A stretch of DNA of 57,328 nucleotides from an uncultured Monoglobus sp. (GCA_947630135.1 CANRGH010000016.1:1-57328); one strand, 5' to 3'; positions 35,365-45,067 are shown, counted from the first letter of the stretch. The notes: generated by a model from the letters alone, not told the origin. Program-made: numbers and translations.

Positions 35365-36558
35365 ATGAAAGTTTTAGTTATAAACGCGGGCAGCTCGTCG
35401 CTTAAGTACCAGCTTATCGAGACGGACACCGAGGAAGTTCTGGCAAAGGGCCTTTGCGAGAGAATAGGCCTTGAGGGCTCCAAGCTCACTCACTCGCCCG
35501 AGAATAAGGACGATTATGTTAAAGAGCAGGAAATGCCGACTCACACGACTGCTGTTCAGCTCGTGCTTGAGGCTCTGGTTGATCCCGAGCACGGCGTGAT
35601 TGAGCATATCGACGAGATCTCGGCGGTAGGCCACAGAGTTCTCCATGCCGGTCAGGTTTACAGCGACTCGGTTATCGTGAACGACGACGTTAAGAAGGTC
35701 GTTAAGGACTGCTTCCCCTTAGGCCCGCTCCACAATCCGGCGAACCTTATCGGCATCGAGGCCTGCGAGGAGGCTATGCCCGGCAAGCCGCAGGTAGCGG
35801 TGTTTGACACAGCCTTCGGCCAGAGCATGCAGCCCAAGGCGTATATGTACGCGATCCCTTATAAGTTCTATGAAAAGTACGGAATTCGCAAGTACGGTTT
35901 CCACGGCACAAGCCACAAGTTCGTATCGGGCAGGACGATCGAGTTCGCCGATCTCGACAGAAATAGCTGCAAGGTAATCGTTTGCCACCTCGGCAACGGC
36001 GCCAGCATCTCGGCCTCGATCGGCGGCAAATGCGTTGACACAAGCATGGGTCTCACGCCTCTTGAGGGACTTATCATGGGCACCAGAAGCGGCGATATTG
36101 ACGCGGCTGTTGTCCAGTTCCTGGCGAACAACGAGAACCTCAGCGTTGACGAGGTTCTGAACATTCTCAACAAGGAGTCCGGCGTTTTGGGTATCTCGGG
36201 CGTTTCCAGCGACTTCCGCGATCTCAGCGCGGCGGCCGAGGACGGCAACGAGAGAGCGCAGGTTGCGCTTGACGCGTTTATTTACAGAGTTGCCAAGTAC
36301 ATTGGCTCGTATGTTGCTGCGATGAACGGCGTTGACGCGATAGCGTTCACCGGCGGTATCGGTGAGAACGACTGCGCGACGCGCGGCAAGATATGCGAGT
36401 ATCTGGGCTATCTCGGCGTTAATATCGACCCGGAGAACAACTCAAAGCGCGGCGAGGAGATGTATATCTCAACTCCCGACTCCAAGGTCAAGGTAATGGT
36501 TATCCCCACCAACGAGGAGCTCGCGATCGCGAGAGAGACTTTGGCGCTGGTTAAATAA
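35365..36558 (+). CDS. ackA: Acetate kinase
   Basis: AckA transfers phosphate from acetyl phosphate to ADP, the ATP-yielding step of acetate formation. The 397-aa protein has the N-terminal signature VLVINAGSSSLKYQLI, KYGFHGTSHKFVSGR, HLGNGASISA, and the DTSMGLTPLEGLIMGTRSGD phosphate-binding region. FTGGIGENDCATR is near the C-terminus. GGAGGGT precedes the ATG. It is the second gene of the pta-ackA operon and ends at a strong hairpin. Confidence 0.98.
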   Translation: MKVLVINAGSSSLKYQLIETDTEEVLAKGLCERIGLEGSKLTHSPENKDDYVKEQEMPTHTTAVQLVLEALVDPEHGVIEHIDEISAVGHRVLHAGQVYSDSVIVNDDVKKVVKDCFPLGPLHNPANLIGIEACEEAMPGKPQVAVFDTAFGQSMQPKAYMYAIPYKFYEKYGIRKYGFHGTSHKFVSGRTIEFADLDRNSCKVIVCHLGNGASISASIGGKCVDTSMGLTPLEGLIMGTRSGDIDAAVVQFLANNENLSVDEVLNILNKESGVLGISGVSSDFRDLSAAAEDGNERAQVALDAFIYRVAKYIGSYVAAMNGVDAIAFTGGIGENDCATRGKICEYLGYLGVNIDPENNSKRGEEMYISTPDSKVKVMVIPTNEELAIARETLALVK

Positions 36559-36586
36559 TCGGTTATTTAAAATCGCTATATAAGTT

Positions 36587-36621
36587 AAATAAGGCGGGGC
36601 CGCAGGCTCCGCCTTATTTGT
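36587..36621 (+). terminator. Intrinsic terminator after ackA
   Basis: An 11-bp stem (36587-36597 with 36609-36619) is followed by a T-rich stretch. Confidence 0.85.
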
Positions 36622-36953
36622 CGGCGTGAGCTTCTTTGAACAGCGTAAAATTTGATAATTATTATGGATTATAAATAAAGAAAAGTCCGCCCGACGTCTG
36701 TCGAGCGGATAAACAAAATTTTCAGGTTATTTTTCTAATAACTATGTTGGCTGAAATGGGTCAAAACGGGTGGATAATATCCGCCCCTACAGATTGGAAA
36801 GCAACGTTTATTCGTAAAACCGTCATCTTATCATCTTGTAGGGGCGGCAATTTGCCGCCCGTCAGGCTCCCCTTCCTTTAGGAGGGGGAGCTGTCAGCGA
36901 AGCTGACTGAGAGGGAGGCCTATTCGCTAATTACTAATCGCTAATCACTACGT
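36620..36953. repeat. MITE-like dispersed repeat element, gene-free interval
   Basis: No gene lies here. Inverted copies of CCGCCCCTACA (about 36783) and TGTAGGGGCGG (about 36837) flank some 40 bases. A GGGCGGCAATTTGCCGCCC palindrome and two hairpins (GCTCCCC..GGGGGAGC and GTCAGC..GCTGAC) follow up to about 36910. The last bases repeat CTAATCGCTAAT and CACTACGTT units as at 28290-28345. The pattern matches non-coding repeat families scattered in gut Clostridia; no transposase is present. Confidence 0.7.
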
Positions 36954-38354
36954 TCATACCTTTATTCTGCGTTTGCTTATGCCTAGGGTGTCTTTTTCCC
37001 AGATGCGGCTCAGGTAGAGGATGAACAAAATCAGGGCCGAGAGGCCGTTGCTGACGACAACCGAGTACCAGATGCTCTCGACTCCCATATGCAGCACTCT
37101 CTGGCAAAAAAAGATCGTCGCGAAGCGGAAGATCCACAGTCGGGCCGCCTCGACGAGCATGGTTATCTTGGTCCTGCCCGAGGCGTTGAAAAGTCCCATT
37201 GTGCAGTTATACACATTGTTGGTGAAGCACCAGAACGCCATAATCGACAGGAAATCGACCGCCATTGACAGAACCTCATCATCGCCCGTCAGTATACCCG
37301 CGATCGCCGTGCCGATCGGGCGGTAGGAGAGGAAGCGGCCGAAAATGAACAGCATGATAACTCCGGTCAGCGTCGCGATTTGGTAGCCGCGCTCCGCCCG
37401 CTTGACCTGCCCCGCGCCGAGGTTCTGGCCGACGATCGTCGATGTCGCCGAGCCTATCGCGGTCGAGGGCAGCGTGATTATGCCGTTTATTCTGTTTCCT
37501 ATGCCGTAGGCCGCCATGGCCGACGAGCCGAAAACGTACACATTCTTTGACATCAGCACAAAGCCGAACTGCATTGTGCTGCTGCCTATCGCGGTCGGTA
37601 GGCCGACGGAGATTATCTGTTTTATCATTTTTCTCTGCGGCTTAAGCATTGCATGCTCAAGGTGTATGTCATTTTTGCGGTTTAAGAGATACCTCATGCC
37701 CACTGCAGCGCACGGGACCTTTGACAGCAAAGTTGCCAGAGCCACGCCGCCGATTCCGAGATCAAGCGTCATAAGAAACAATGGGTCAAGGACCATGTTG
37801 ATCAAAATTCCCAGAAGGTTCAGCAGCATAGGGAACACGGTATTGCCCTGCGACTGGTTGACCGCCGAGAACAGGTTTATTATAAACAAAAGCGGCGTGT
37901 CGAGCATGACGATTCGAAGGTATATGTTGCCGAGCGTGAATATCTCGCCCTCGGCGCCTATCCAGCCCGTGATGAGCGGCGTGCACAGCACAAGCGCCGT
38001 GGTGCAGCCGAAAGAGAACACCATAGCGCACAGAAAGATTTGGTTCGCCATGTGCTTCGCCTTGATCGGGTCGTCAGCACCTATATACTGCGACATTAAA
38101 ATAGAGCCTGCCATTGTTATTCCCTGGCCGAACGCAATGACGGTGTTTTGCACAGGCGACACCATTGAGATCGCCGCCTGCGGGCCTGTGCCTATCTTGC
38201 CGAGCCAGTAGGTGTCGGTCAGGTTGTACATGTGCTGCAAAAGGTTTGTCACGATTATCGGCGCCGCGATCAGGAGCAGCGCCTTGAATATGCTGCCGCG
38301 CAGAATGAGCTCGGTGTTGTTTTTGACCAAAAATATGTTTTTTGTTTTTTTCAC
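36954..38354 (-). CDS. MATE-family multidrug efflux transporter
   Basis: The protein (466 aa with the chosen GTG start at 38354) has about twelve TM helices and the MATE fold: IFKALLLIAAPIIVTNLLQHMYN at the start, DTYWLGKIG, and a second half-repeat with IISVGLPTAIGSSTMQFG and GQNLGAGQVKRAERG. It exports drugs or metabolites using a sodium or proton gradient. GTG 38354 is preferred because AAGGACT precedes it and it lies 19 bp after the aldo/keto reductase stop; an upstream ATG would overlap that gene. It is the last gene of the leftward operon. Confidence 0.9.
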   Translation of the reverse strand: MKKTKNIFLVKNNTELILRGSIFKALLLIAAPIIVTNLLQHMYNLTDTYWLGKIGTGPQAAISMVSPVQNTVIAFGQGITMAGSILMSQYIGADDPIKAKHMANQIFLCAMVFSFGCTTALVLCTPLITGWIGAEGEIFTLGNIYLRIVMLDTPLLFIINLFSAVNQSQGNTVFPMLLNLLGILINMVLDPLFLMTLDLGIGGVALATLLSKVPCAAVGMRYLLNRKNDIHLEHAMLKPQRKMIKQIISVGLPTAIGSSTMQFGFVLMSKNVYVFGSSAMAAYGIGNRINGIITLPSTAIGSATSTIVGQNLGAGQVKRAERGYQIATLTGVIMLFIFGRFLSYRPIGTAIAGILTGDDEVLSMAVDFLSIMAFWCFTNNVYNCTMGLFNASGRTKITMLVEAARLWIFRFATIFFCQRVLHMGVESIWYSVVVSNGLSALILFILYLSRIWEKDTLGISKRRIKV

Positions 38355-38373
38355 AAGCTTCAGTCCTTTTCTG

Positions 38374-39504
38374 TCAGTTTGGATCGCTCTCATAAAGCTC
38401 CGCGAACTTTTCAAGCTCCTCGCGGATATGTATGTGCTGCGGGCAGGCCTTCTCGCATTTTCCGCACTTCACGCAGTCGAGCGCCCTGCCGCGGTCAAGC
38501 GAGGCACGGCGATAGTACATGCCCGACTTTTTGCCGGTCGACGTGAACATGTTCAAAAGCCCGAGATACGAGGGAATGTTAATGTTTTTCGGACATTCCT
38601 CCGTGCAGTATTTGCAGTTCGTGCAGGGCGTTATCTTATCATTTATGACCTCTGTGACGCGACCGAGCATTTCGCGCTCCGCGCCGCTCAAGGGTTTGAA
38701 ATCGGCCATGTATGATGTGTTGTCGAGCATCTGGTCCATGTCGCTCATGCCGCTTAAGACCATAGCGCAGTTTTCAAGCGATGCGGCAAAGCGGATCGCG
38801 TATGACGCGGGCGAGCCGCCTGTGCCGTATTCCTTCATCAGTTTTTCGGCCTCGGGCGGAAGCGAGGCGAGCGAGCCGCCTTTGACGGGCTCCATGGCGA
38901 TCACGGGCTTTACGTGGCGCAGGGCCGTCTCATAGCATGCGCCCGACTGTATCACCGAACTGTTCCAGTCGAGGTAATTGAGCTGGAGCTGAACTATGTC
39001 CACCTCGGGGTGCGCGGTCAGTATCTCGTCCAGAAGCTCGGCGTCGTCGTGGAACGAAAAGCCGATATATTTCGCGAGCCCGCGCTCCTTGAGTCCGCGC
39101 AGAAAATCGAAGCCGCCGAATTTCTGCGTGTTTATGTACCGCTCTCTGCACATGTTGTGAAGCAGATAAATGTCAAAATAATCAACTCCGCAGCGGCGTA
39201 GCTGCTCGTCAAAATAGACGGGATACTCGTCTCCGCTTTTCACGCGTATGATCGGCATTTTGTCGCAGAGTATGTATTTATCGCGTGGGTAGCGGTCGGT
39301 CAGACAGCGCTTGACGGCCGTCTCCGAAAGCTCGCCGTGATAGCCGTATGCGGTGTCGAAATACGAAAATCCGCGCTCGATAAAGCGGTCAACCATTTCG
39401 CTGACCAAAGCGAAGTTTACGCTTTTCGTGTCCTCGCTGTCAAGCAGCGGCAGCCGCATGGTGCCGAACCCCAGCTTTTTCGCCGAATTTAATATATCGA
39501 TCAT
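38374..39504 (-). CDS. Aldo/keto reductase with C-terminal 2x[4Fe-4S] ferredoxin domain
   Basis: The 376-aa protein has an aldo/keto reductase barrel (about 1-270) with LGFGTMRLPLL, the catalytic Asp and Tyr in FDTAYGYHGE, Lys in CDKMP and His in LLHNM. A C-terminal domain has two four-cysteine sets, CTNCKYCTEECP and CVKCGKCEKACP, for two 4Fe-4S clusters. Such proteins reduce carbonyls with electrons from NAD(P)H or ferredoxin; the substrate is unknown. ATG 39504 is chosen because AAGGAGG lies just upstream; the longer ORF has no RBS. Being in an operon with a PL26-like lyase suggests sugar-acid processing. Confidence 0.92.
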   Translation of the reverse strand: MIDILNSAKKLGFGTMRLPLLDSEDTKSVNFALVSEMVDRFIERGFSYFDTAYGYHGELSETAVKRCLTDRYPRDKYILCDKMPIIRVKSGDEYPVYFDEQLRRCGVDYFDIYLLHNMCRERYINTQKFGGFDFLRGLKERGLAKYIGFSFHDDAELLDEILTAHPEVDIVQLQLNYLDWNSSVIQSGACYETALRHVKPVIAMEPVKGGSLASLPPEAEKLMKEYGTGGSPASYAIRFAASLENCAMVLSGMSDMDQMLDNTSYMADFKPLSGAEREMLGRVTEVINDKITPCTNCKYCTEECPKNINIPSYLGLLNMFTSTGKKSGMYYRRASLDRGRALDCVKCGKCEKACPQHIHIREELEKFAELYESDPN

Positions 39505-39524
39505 TTTGCAGGCCTCCTTTTTGT

Positions 39525-41696
39525 TTACATGATCCCCGCGCGGACGCAGGCAGCGTGGAATGACGCAAACGGCACAAACATCTGCGCGAAGCTTTTTGTG
39601 GTCGCCGTTCCGCACAGCACCGCGTCGCCGACAACGGTCTTTTTGCCGCCTTGATAGCCAGATGGCTTAAACGACATAACATATTTAAACGTCGGTATTC
39701 CCGCTTCAAGGTATTTTTTGTCGCCTGTGAGCTCATACGCTGCCGCGAGCGCCTCTAAAATAAGCGGATTGTTGCCGTTCCGCTTGAGGCTCGGCAGCTC
39801 CTTATAATAAAACAGGCCGTTTTTGAGCCGCGCGTTTTCGATCAGGTCGTCAACGGCCGAGATTATCATGTCCTTTATTTCCGGGTCGGGATTCACGCGG
39901 TAATATCTCATCAGACTGCATGCCGCGACCGAGATCATAAACACGACCCTGATCGCGGTGTTTTCAAGATAGGGCGAGAGCCAAAGCCCGTATTCATCCT
40001 TCCACGCCTTGAAGTGCCCGACGATCCAATCGCATTTTTTGAGCCACTTTTTATCGCCCGTCTCGTTATAGAGCGCAGTCAGCGTCCTCAGGGCCCAGCC
40101 CGTTTCGCGCGCGCTCGACTGGCCGCTTTTTTCAAACACGGGCTGCTCAAGCAGACGCAGCACGTTTTCGCCGATCCCAACCGCCGCGTCAAGCGCGTCG
40201 CTGTCTCCGCTCAGATGATAGAGGTCAAGCAGGCCCTCGACCCATTGGTGGCTGCACGCGATCTTGCCGTTTTTGCAGTGGCCGTTGGTGTGCTCCCACT
40301 GTCCGTTAAGGCGCAGCGGATTGTCGCTGAAGTGGCATATGTCCACGTCGATCTGGTGCCTCGCCGAAACGAGCAGATAGTCCATGTACCGCCTTATTCC
40401 TGTCCGCACGTACATCAGCGCGCAGGCGTGGGGATAGTCATACTCGTTGTTTGTCCAGACGAGCTCACCGCCGCCGCGCCCCTGGTTGGTGTATCCCATG
40501 TTCGGCGAGTCGCCCCAGTTGAGCATGCCGTAGCAGCGCGCGTGGTCGTCGGCCTTGTTTATCAGAAATATCTCAGTCTCCGCGTCGTATTTGTCGCAGA
40601 AAACGTCCTCAAACACGCCCGACTCTCTGAACACCCGCGGGCTTATCGCGGGCCTGTCGGGCATCTGATATATTATGCTCCTGTTGTTCAGCTCTTTAAG
40701 GTCCTCACCGCGGTGGAAGCAGAAGAGGAGCCTTTGCTGCCTCGCCATGCCGCTCTGCATGATTATCCCGTCCGAGCTGTCGGGCACAAGCCACGCGCGG
40801 AAGCCGCGTCTGTCGGCCTCAAAGGCCTTCGGGAAGTTCTGGTGCGGCTGGAATACCGTAGCGCTGAGCCCGAAGTCCTCGCCCGTGCAGTCTGCGAAAA
40901 GCGAGCCGTAGAACACCTCGGCATTGTGCTCGTTCGCCTCGTACAGAAGTCGCTCCGCGTTTATCTCGCAGCGCGGATTTTTGCCCGTGAAATACTCGGT
41001 CTCGTGGTTGGTGACGGCGACCGCGCAGCGAGAACCCGCAACCGGGCGGGTGTGGGTCAAAGACAAAGATCTGATCCGAAGCGGATCTAGCGAGGTGCTG
41101 ATCAGCGTGTGAGCAATCTCGAACCAATCCTTCTCGGCGTAAAACGTCAGATCAATTTTCGCGGCGTATGACCTTTCGCCGTGCGTGTACGCGCCCTCTC
41201 CGCAGATCACCGTGCACAGCGGGCTGTTTTCCTTGACGCGCCAACGGCTTATCTTAAAATCATATTTGTTCCCGCCGCCGTCCGTGAGAACGGGGCAGGA
41301 TATGCAGCCGCCAAGGTCGGCTCCCGCGTATTCTATATTATCAAAAATACGGTTTGCGCCTGTTGAGAGCGTGACTTTAAGGCCGCCCGTCTTAACGGCG
41401 CGGCCGTCGAATTCGACCGGCTCAAAGCTGCCCCTGTCGTCTTTGTCTGTGTCAAAATAATAGTCGATCGCGGCATTTTTCGGCAGATCGACCATGCACC
41501 GCGCGAAAAGCCACTTGACGCTGCCGTCGCTCCAGCGCGCGGTCGCGCGCAGATCGGACGGATACACGCTTCCGTCGGGGCCGAACACCGCCCCATGCGG
41601 CTCGGGCAGCGCGCCCCGCTTAAACGGCACACCGAAAAAAACGTGCTCCCTCGTTCGTTCGCTGTTGTAGGTCTTTTCAAAATGCAGCTTTATCAT
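39525..41696 (-). CDS. PcRGLX/YetA-like exo-rhamnogalacturonan lyase (PL26-like)
   Basis: The 723-aa protein has an N-terminal beta domain with the signature ATARWSDGSVKWLFARC, a middle beta region, and a C-terminal (alpha/alpha) barrel with HTNGHCKNGKIACSHQWVEG and TGDKKWLKKCDWIV repeats. This layout fits the PcRGLX/YetA family, whose characterised members cut rhamnogalacturonan I exolytically (PL26). No signal peptide is present, so it would act on imported oligosaccharides in the cytoplasm. It is the first gene of the operon with the aldo/keto reductase. Assignment is by visible motifs, not by search. Confidence 0.78.
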   Translation of the reverse strand: MIKLHFEKTYNSERTREHVFFGVPFKRGALPEPHGAVFGPDGSVYPSDLRATARWSDGSVKWLFARCMVDLPKNAAIDYYFDTDKDDRGSFEPVEFDGRAVKTGGLKVTLSTGANRIFDNIEYAGADLGGCISCPVLTDGGGNKYDFKISRWRVKENSPLCTVICGEGAYTHGERSYAAKIDLTFYAEKDWFEIAHTLISTSLDPLRIRSLSLTHTRPVAGSRCAVAVTNHETEYFTGKNPRCEINAERLLYEANEHNAEVFYGSLFADCTGEDFGLSATVFQPHQNFPKAFEADRRGFRAWLVPDSSDGIIMQSGMARQQRLLFCFHRGEDLKELNNRSIIYQMPDRPAISPRVFRESGVFEDVFCDKYDAETEIFLINKADDHARCYGMLNWGDSPNMGYTNQGRGGGELVWTNNEYDYPHACALMYVRTGIRRYMDYLLVSARHQIDVDICHFSDNPLRLNGQWEHTNGHCKNGKIACSHQWVEGLLDLYHLSGDSDALDAAVGIGENVLRLLEQPVFEKSGQSSARETGWALRTLTALYNETGDKKWLKKCDWIVGHFKAWKDEYGLWLSPYLENTAIRVVFMISVAACSLMRYYRVNPDPEIKDMIISAVDDLIENARLKNGLFYYKELPSLKRNGNNPLILEALAAAYELTGDKKYLEAGIPTFKYVMSFKPSGYQGGKKTVVGDAVLCGTATTKSFAQMFVPFASFHAACVRAGIM

Positions 41697-41751
41697 AACG
41701 CGGCCTCCGGTTTTTGTTCACAATATTTATTAATCATAGTAATGTAAACTT

Positions 41752-41780
41752 ATTATACAACAAAAAATATAGGTTTTCTA
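41752..41780 (-). promoter_or_regulatory. Probable promoter of the PL26-like operon
   Basis: The minus strand has TAGAAA (41780-41775), 17 bp, TATAAT (41757-41752). The -35 is weak, which suits a regulated promoter needing an activator. The gap to the ATG is about 55 bases. Confidence 0.6.
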
Positions 41781-41881
41781 TTTAATTCTTGCCATATTTA
41801 AGAAAAATCTTTGATATTTTGCGTTCTTTTTCCTAAGTTTGTTTTGACTTCCGATTTTTTGCGCTTTTCTCAAATGCGCGC

Positions 41882-41912
41882 AAAAAACCCGTCAGCGGCC
41901 GCCGACGGGTTT
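41882..41912 (-). terminator. Intrinsic terminator after the PAP2 gene
   Basis: The minus-strand transcript forms a stem (41912-41904 with 41893-41885) followed by T residues; the GC-rich loop is itself palindromic. Confidence 0.85.
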
Positions 41913-41925
41913 CGGGCGTTTTGGT

Positions 41926-42909
41926 TCACGCTTTTTTTGTTTTTTGGAATATGTTCTCAAACAGCTTGACTATAGCGGGGCCGATCGCGACAAAGTAGAA
42001 AATAAGCGCGAACTGCACAAGCGCCTTCGAGAGGCCCGAGCCGAGGCCGAGGCCCGTCAGCGCGCTCGCGGCGCTGCCCGAGAAGTTGTCAAACATTGTG
42101 TAGGTGAACACGCAGAATACGGCTCTTATGATGTTAACGACCGGACTGTTCTCGGTCGAAAATTTGATGAGCCGCCGCTCAATGAGCCAGCCGATAAAGA
42201 AGCCGATGCCCATTCCCGCGTTTTTGTAAGAATCGACAGCCATTTTTGAACCCTCAACGATGACCGAACCGTCCGCGGCGTAGTCAACGGGATAAGACTT
42301 AAGCGCGGCGTAGAGGATAAGCAGCAGGCAAAGAGCCGTTCCGCCGAGCGCCACGCATATATCTGCCTTGGGCTTTTTGTCGATAAGCGGCATGAACTTT
42401 GCGACTAAGATCAACACAGCGCTGGCTATTACCAGAGCGACAATAACGTCCTGCGGCGTGTGGACTCCCAAGTAGTTCCTTGAAAAAGCGATAAGCAGGA
42501 CGAGAACCCACATAATGATCTGTAATATTTTCGGGCATTTGGGAGAGCCTTCAATGTTCATGGAGAGGCCTCCCCAAACGCTGACCGCATTGGTCGTGTG
42601 ACCGCTCGGGAACGAGTATCCTGTGGCGTCGACCTTGGCCTCGGGCACCGGCGTGATCCTTGAGTCGCGTATCCACGGACGGTAGGCGCAGGCGGTTATT
42701 TTCACAAAGCCGTTTATTATTCTGTTGATAAACAGCGTAAACATGACAAATATGCCTTTTTTCTTGTCAACTCCCCAATAGATAATTCCGAGCGGCAACA
42801 GCAGCACCGACGTTTCACCGAGTTTTGTTATGTATTCAAAAAACGTGTTTAAAACGCCGCCGGTTGCTTCGCGAAAATTCTGGAGCATCAGTAAATAATT
42901 AAGATCCAT
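41926..42909 (-). CDS. PAP2-family membrane phosphatase
   Basis: The 327-aa protein has several TM helices and the three PAP2 motifs: KITACAYRPWI, SFPSGHTTNA and RNYLGVHTPQDV. The catalytic histidines lie in SGH and in the GVH segment. The family dephosphorylates lipid phosphates such as undecaprenyl pyrophosphate or phosphatidic acid at the outer membrane face. It has an extended C-terminal half with four or so additional helices, as in larger PAP2 proteins of Firmicutes. Which lipid it uses is not known. Confidence 0.9.
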   Translation of the reverse strand: MDLNYLLMLQNFREATGGVLNTFFEYITKLGETSVLLLPLGIIYWGVDKKKGIFVMFTLFINRIINGFVKITACAYRPWIRDSRITPVPEAKVDATGYSFPSGHTTNAVSVWGGLSMNIEGSPKCPKILQIIMWVLVLLIAFSRNYLGVHTPQDVIVALVIASAVLILVAKFMPLIDKKPKADICVALGGTALCLLLILYAALKSYPVDYAADGSVIVEGSKMAVDSYKNAGMGIGFFIGWLIERRLIKFSTENSPVVNIIRAVFCVFTYTMFDNFSGSAASALTGLGLGSGLSKALVQFALIFYFVAIGPAIVKLFENIFQKTKKA

Positions 42910-42967
42910 ACATTCTTTCCTTTCCGCCTTCCGGGCTTTGAGATATAAGTTTTATTCGTTCATTAAA

Positions 42968-42996
42968 ATTATACTATATTTTTCCCGCGGTGTCCA
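42968..42996 (-). promoter_or_regulatory. Promoter of the PAP2 gene
   Basis: Minus strand: TGGACA (42996-42991), 17 bp, TATAAT (42973-42968). Confidence 0.75.
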
Positions 42997-43082
42997 CTGC
43001 ATTTCGCGTTCAATTTGGCACTTTTCGTGCAAAATTACAGCGATTATTGCATAAAACGCTGCTTTTACGGCGTAAAACGATA

Positions 43083-43111
43083 TGGACAACGCGGCCGCAG
43101 TATGATAAAAT
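43083..43111 (+). promoter_or_regulatory. Promoter of the histidine kinase gene
   Basis: TGGACA (43083-43088), 17 bp, TAAAAT (43106-43111) with extended TGA. Confidence 0.75.
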
Positions 43112-43177
43112 ATTCTTATCTGAAAAACAGGTTATAAACAGGTATCGGCAGAATTCGGATCAAGCGGAGGCGGTAAT

Positions 43178-45067
43178 ATGGACAAGTATTCAAAAAGACA
43201 GTACATACTTGGCGGGGCTGTCGTGATCGCCGTTATGTTTTTTATTGTTTTGATTTATTCTTTTATGCAGAAAACAAATTTGGTCGATATAAACATGGAC
43301 CCCGCGGATGATATGGAATGGAGATATGAAATAATTTCCGGTTCCGAGGCGAGGCCTGCGGTCCCTGTTTCGGTCGATGAGTCAACGATCGCGTTCCCGG
43401 GAGAAAGCGGACGCGCGGTCAAAGCCGAGAGAGTCCTGAAAGAGGAGCTAAGCGGCGCGCAGATCGGAATTTTTCTTTATGACGCGGTGTGCGGCGCGGA
43501 AATTTATTTAGACGACGAGCCGCTTTATTCCTCGTTTGAGGGCGCGCCGAGGGACGCGGGCGGTTTCGCGGTTACTGACGGACTTGGCCCTTCGCGCAGC
43601 GAAAAGATACAGGTCTTTTTGCCCGAAGACTATCTCGGACACAGGCTTACGGTTATAACATACTTTACGGAGGAAACCTCGGAGATTATTCCCGTTTTTC
43701 CTTATCTTTGCAGCAGTGAAACATTGTTCGCCCTGACCTCGATTGAAAACGTGGCGCCGTTGACTCACACGGCGATATGCGCTTTGCTGGCTATTTTGAC
43801 CGCTCTGGTCTATCTGCTTGATATAAAAAACGGCAGCGCGGATAAAAAGATTTTACTTCTGACTCTGTTTTATATCATGCTTTTCGCGAACGAGGCGATT
43901 TCCTCAAACGCAGGAACTTACAGTCTGCTGCATGAAAAACTGGGTATTCTTAACATTGTATGCGAGCTGCGCGTCGCGCCGCTGCTGATTTTCGCGGCGC
44001 TTTGCCTCACGTCATGGCGGCGTTGGACGCTTTTGGGCGCCACCGGAATTTGGGTCGTTTGCGACTCGGTGAAGATCATACGTTCAAATCTGCTCTACGG
44101 CGCGTTTATGGGTAATGTGTCCGCGGCGGCGATCCTGCTGCTGTGCCTGCTTGCCGCTGTGTTGTTTTTCGCCGAGTTCAAGATAAGCAAGAAAAAGAGA
44201 TTAAAAAGATCATATATCATATACGCGCTCGTTATAGCGGCTGCCGCTGTTATCCGAATGTTCAGGGCAAGCGCGAAAAACGGGATGAGCGTGCACGAGT
44301 ATTTGACGTTTCTTTTTATGACCCCTGCTCAAGGAAATTTCTATGTCCTTATGCAATTTGTCATTTTCCTGATCGTGATAACGGTCACGGCTGTTCTGAT
44401 TATTGAGTTTGTCAGGAGAACGCTTTATTCAAAGGTTGCTATCGGCGTGCTTGAGGAGCAGAACCGCCTCGCGATGAACAGCTATAACCGTATGGCGAAG
44501 TCGGAGGAGGCAACTTACTCGCTTCGGCACGAAATGCGCCACCATATGTTGGCGATTTCGGGAATGCTAGCCGGCGGCGAGACCGAGAGAGCGAGGGAAT
44601 ACGCGGCCGCGGTTACGAGCGAATATAACGATTTGCCGCAGGGACAATACAGCAAAAACACGATGGTGAACATAATCGCGGGCGAGTATCTCTCCCGCGC
44701 GAAGGAAAGCGGAATTAATACGGAATACAGCTTCAGCCTGCCCGAGAGCGTTAACATGGCTGACACCGATCTCTGTGTCTTCCTGACAAACATGTTTGAA
44801 AACGCGTTGAACGCCTGTGAGCGGATCGGTTCTGACAGCGAAAGGTATATATCGGTAAAGATGTATTTAAGCGGAAATTGTCTCTACATAGGATGCAGGA
44901 ACAGCGCGCGTTATGACGGCGTGGAAATACAGTCGATCAAAAAATCCCGCATCCACGGCTACGGAATGGAAAATATGAAGAGGATAGTGGAAAAATACGG
45001 CGGAGCAATGGAAGTTGAGCGCGGCAGCTCATCGTTTTCGATCAAGAGCAACTTCTATTTAAAATAA
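43178..45067 (+). CDS. GHKL-type sensor histidine kinase
   Basis: The 629-aa protein has an N-terminal TM helix (about 10-30), an extracytoplasmic sensing domain (about 31-195) and seven or so TM helices (about 200-415). A short linker helix follows, then a kinase core with the H-box in YSLRHEMRHHMLAI (near residue 450) and a GHKL ATPase with NMFENALNACERI, GYGMENMKRIV and a shortened G2 region. This is the layout of LytS/AgrC-like kinases that work with LytTR regulators, matching the convergent gene at 45082-45801. Extracellular sensing of a peptide or wall-related ligand is inferred. Confidence 0.9.
   Translation: MDKYSKRQYILGGAVVIAVMFFIVLIYSFMQKTNLVDINMDPADDMEWRYEIISGSEARPAVPVSVDESTIAFPGESGRAVKAERVLKEELSGAQIGIFLYDAVCGAEIYLDDEPLYSSFEGAPRDAGGFAVTDGLGPSRSEKIQVFLPEDYLGHRLTVITYFTEETSEIIPVFPYLCSSETLFALTSIENVAPLTHTAICALLAILTALVYLLDIKNGSADKKILLLTLFYIMLFANEAISSNAGTYSLLHEKLGILNIVCELRVAPLLIFAALCLTSWRRWTLLGATGIWVVCDSVKIIRSNLLYGAFMGNVSAAAILLLCLLAAVLFFAEFKISKKKRLKRSYIIYALVIAAAAVIRMFRASAKNGMSVHEYLTFLFMTPAQGNFYVLMQFVIFLIVITVTAVLIIEFVRRTLYSKVAIGVLEEQNRLAMNSYNRMAKSEEATYSLRHEMRHHMLAISGMLAGGETERAREYAAAVTSEYNDLPQGQYSKNTMVNIIAGEYLSRAKESGINTEYSFSLPESVNMADTDLCVFLTNMFENALNACERIGSDSERYISVKMYLSGNCLYIGCRNSARYDGVEIQSIKKSRIHGYGMENMKRIVEKYGGAMEVERGSSSFSIKSNFYLK

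Noticed and set aside
40014..41090. A 358-codon plus-strand frame opposite the PL26-like gene
   Set aside because: Composition is V/A/R-rich shadow coding without RBS; the minus strand carries the family motifs.
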